Position numbers and translations under genes: made by a program
The notes under the pieces: model-generated
What the model was told of the DNA's origin: nothing
The model's input: only the letters and a program-made list of their open reading frames with translations
Database searches by the model: none
In this document: positions 5,281-5,890 of the stretch, piece after piece
Position numbering within the stretch: the first letter of the stretch is position 1
How the letters are laid out: every line of letters begins with the position of its first letter
Assembly (NCBI GenBank): GCA_900321595.1
Contig: ONWP01000155.1
Span: forward strand, 1-5,890
Source: an uncultured Eubacteriales bacterium
GTDB taxonomy: Bacteria > Bacillota > Clostridia > Oscillospirales > Acutalibacteraceae
DNA: 5,890 nt
Reading direction: 5' to 3'

Positions 5281-5544
5281 GTGAAGCTTGTCAATATCGG
5301 ATTTGGGAATCTGGTGAACGCGGATCGGGTGATCGCCGTCGTCAGTCCGGATTCCGCGCCCGCGAAGCGCATCGTGCAGGACAGCAAGGAGAAGGGGATG
5401 CTGATCGACGCGACGCACGGCCGCCGGACGAAGGCGGTCCTGCTGACGGACAGCGATCATGTTGTGCTGTCCTATCTCGCGCCGGAGCGCCTTGAAAAGC
5501 GGTTCGCGGGTGAATCAGACGGGGAGGTTGAGACAGATGTCTGA
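5281..5544 (+). CDS. remA: RemA-like DNA-binding regulator (DUF370)
   Basis: This 87-aa protein matches DUF370/RemA along its length: VNIGFGNLVNADRVIAVVSP (4-23), SAPAKR (25-30), GMLIDATHGRRTKAV (39-53) and LTDSDHVVLS (55-64). In B. subtilis RemA forms ring- or arc-shaped oligomers that bind DNA and activate biofilm matrix and osmoprotection genes. Arginines implicated in its DNA binding (R18, R50, R51 there) appear to correspond to R16, R48 and R49 here. One visible change is His46 where many homologues have Tyr in ATYGRR. The C-terminus (76-87) is a short acidic tail. The GTG start is supported by AAGGAG (5268-5273) with a 7-nt spacer. The gene overlaps gmk by 8 nt. The targets in this organism cannot be inferred from the window. 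Confidence 0.92.
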   Translation: MKLVNIGFGNLVNADRVIAVVSPDSAPAKRIVQDSKEKGMLIDATHGRRTKAVLLTDSDHVVLSYLAPERLEKRFAGESDGEVETDV

Positions 5545-5890
5545 ACAAACGGATGCGGCGCGTCCGCGGTTTGTTGTGATCTCGGGGCCGTCCGGCTCCG
5601 GCAAGGATACGGTCGCGGCATGTCTGCTGAAGCGAGACGACTCCATGGAGCTGGCCGTGTCGGCGACGACGCGTCCCAGACGCGGCGGCGAAGCGGAGGG
5701 CGTCGACTACTACTATCTCACGGACGACGACTTTGACCGCCTGATCGCCGAAGACGGCTTTTACGAGTACGCGCAGTACGGCCGGTACCGTTACGGCACG
5801 CTGAAATCCGACGTGTGCGGCCGTGTCAGCCGCGGCAAGACCGTGCTTCTCGTCATTGACGTACAGGGCGCGGATTCCATCCGCCGGAAA
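5537..5890 (+). CDS. gmk: Guanylate kinase, N-terminal 118 residues (3' truncated by window)
   Basis: The reading frame starts at ATG 5537 and stays open to the last base (118 codons). It catalyses ATP + GMP to ADP + GDP in the cytoplasm. Visible elements are FVVISGPSGSGKDTVA with the P-loop at 17-25 (Lys23), the GMP-binding VSATTRPRRG at 41-50 (Arg46, Arg49), GVDYYYL at 55-61 (Tyr58), EYAQYGRYRYGT at 77-88 (Glu77, Tyr86, Thr88) and LLVIDVQGA at 104-112 (Asp108). These line up with the nucleotide-binding residues known from yeast guanylate kinase. The residue after the P-loop lysine is Asp (GKDT) rather than the commoner Gly or Ser. GGGGAGG (5521-5527), inside remA, is the SD with a 9-nt spacer. 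An eight-residue polar extension precedes the usual N-terminus. The lid and C-terminal part are beyond the window. Confidence 0.96.
   Translation, partial: MSEQTDAARPRFVVISGPSGSGKDTVAACLLKRDDSMELAVSATTRPRRGGEAEGVDYYYLTDDDFDRLIAEDGFYEYAQYGRYRYGTLKSDVCGRVSRGKTVLLVIDVQGADSIRRK

Overview
This window is a co-directional (+ strand), tightly packed run of conserved housekeeping and sporulation-linked genes. It suggests an endospore-lineage Firmicute of class Clostridia, probably an Oscillospiraceae/Ruminococcaceae-type anaerobe with a GC-rich genome. The reasons are the ScpA/ScpB condensin partners, a YtfI-like (DUF2953) gene followed by a GerW/YtfJ gene, the Firmicute-type order yicC-remA-gmk, purine-rich Shine-Dalgarno (SD) sequences, and GTG and TTG starts. 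The species cannot be told from the sequence alone.

Layout. The 3' end of prmC (release-factor methyltransferase) overlaps the start of a small M50 site-2 protease gene. That gene is followed at 1 nt by scpA, which overlaps scpB by 8 nt. A DUF2953 membrane protein gene and the GerW-family gene ytfJ come next, with gaps of 32 and 16 nt. A 109-nt intergenic gap (3540-3648) holds a long, nested inverted repeat. After it a second run begins with rluB (23S rRNA pseudouridine synthase), then yicC (endoribonuclease), remA (DUF370 DNA-binding regulator) and gmk (guanylate kinase). The gmk gene runs off the right edge.

How the genes work together. The first run links translation-termination fidelity (PrmC), membrane proteolysis (M50), chromosome segregation (ScpAB with SMC) and probably spore biology (DUF2953 and YtfJ). 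The second links ribosome modification, RNA turnover, a DNA-binding regulator and guanine-nucleotide synthesis. Overlaps and short gaps point to two polycistronic units separated at the 3540-3648 gap.

I see no mobile element, CRISPR array, tRNA or rRNA gene, or defence or biosynthetic system, and no convincing novel multi-gene system. Three things deserve a second look. One is an AT-rich, codon-atypical patch in the 3' third of scpB. Within it lies a near-consensus promoter whose -10 is covered by a 19-bp palindrome. The third is the 77-nt nested inverted repeat between ytfJ and rluB.
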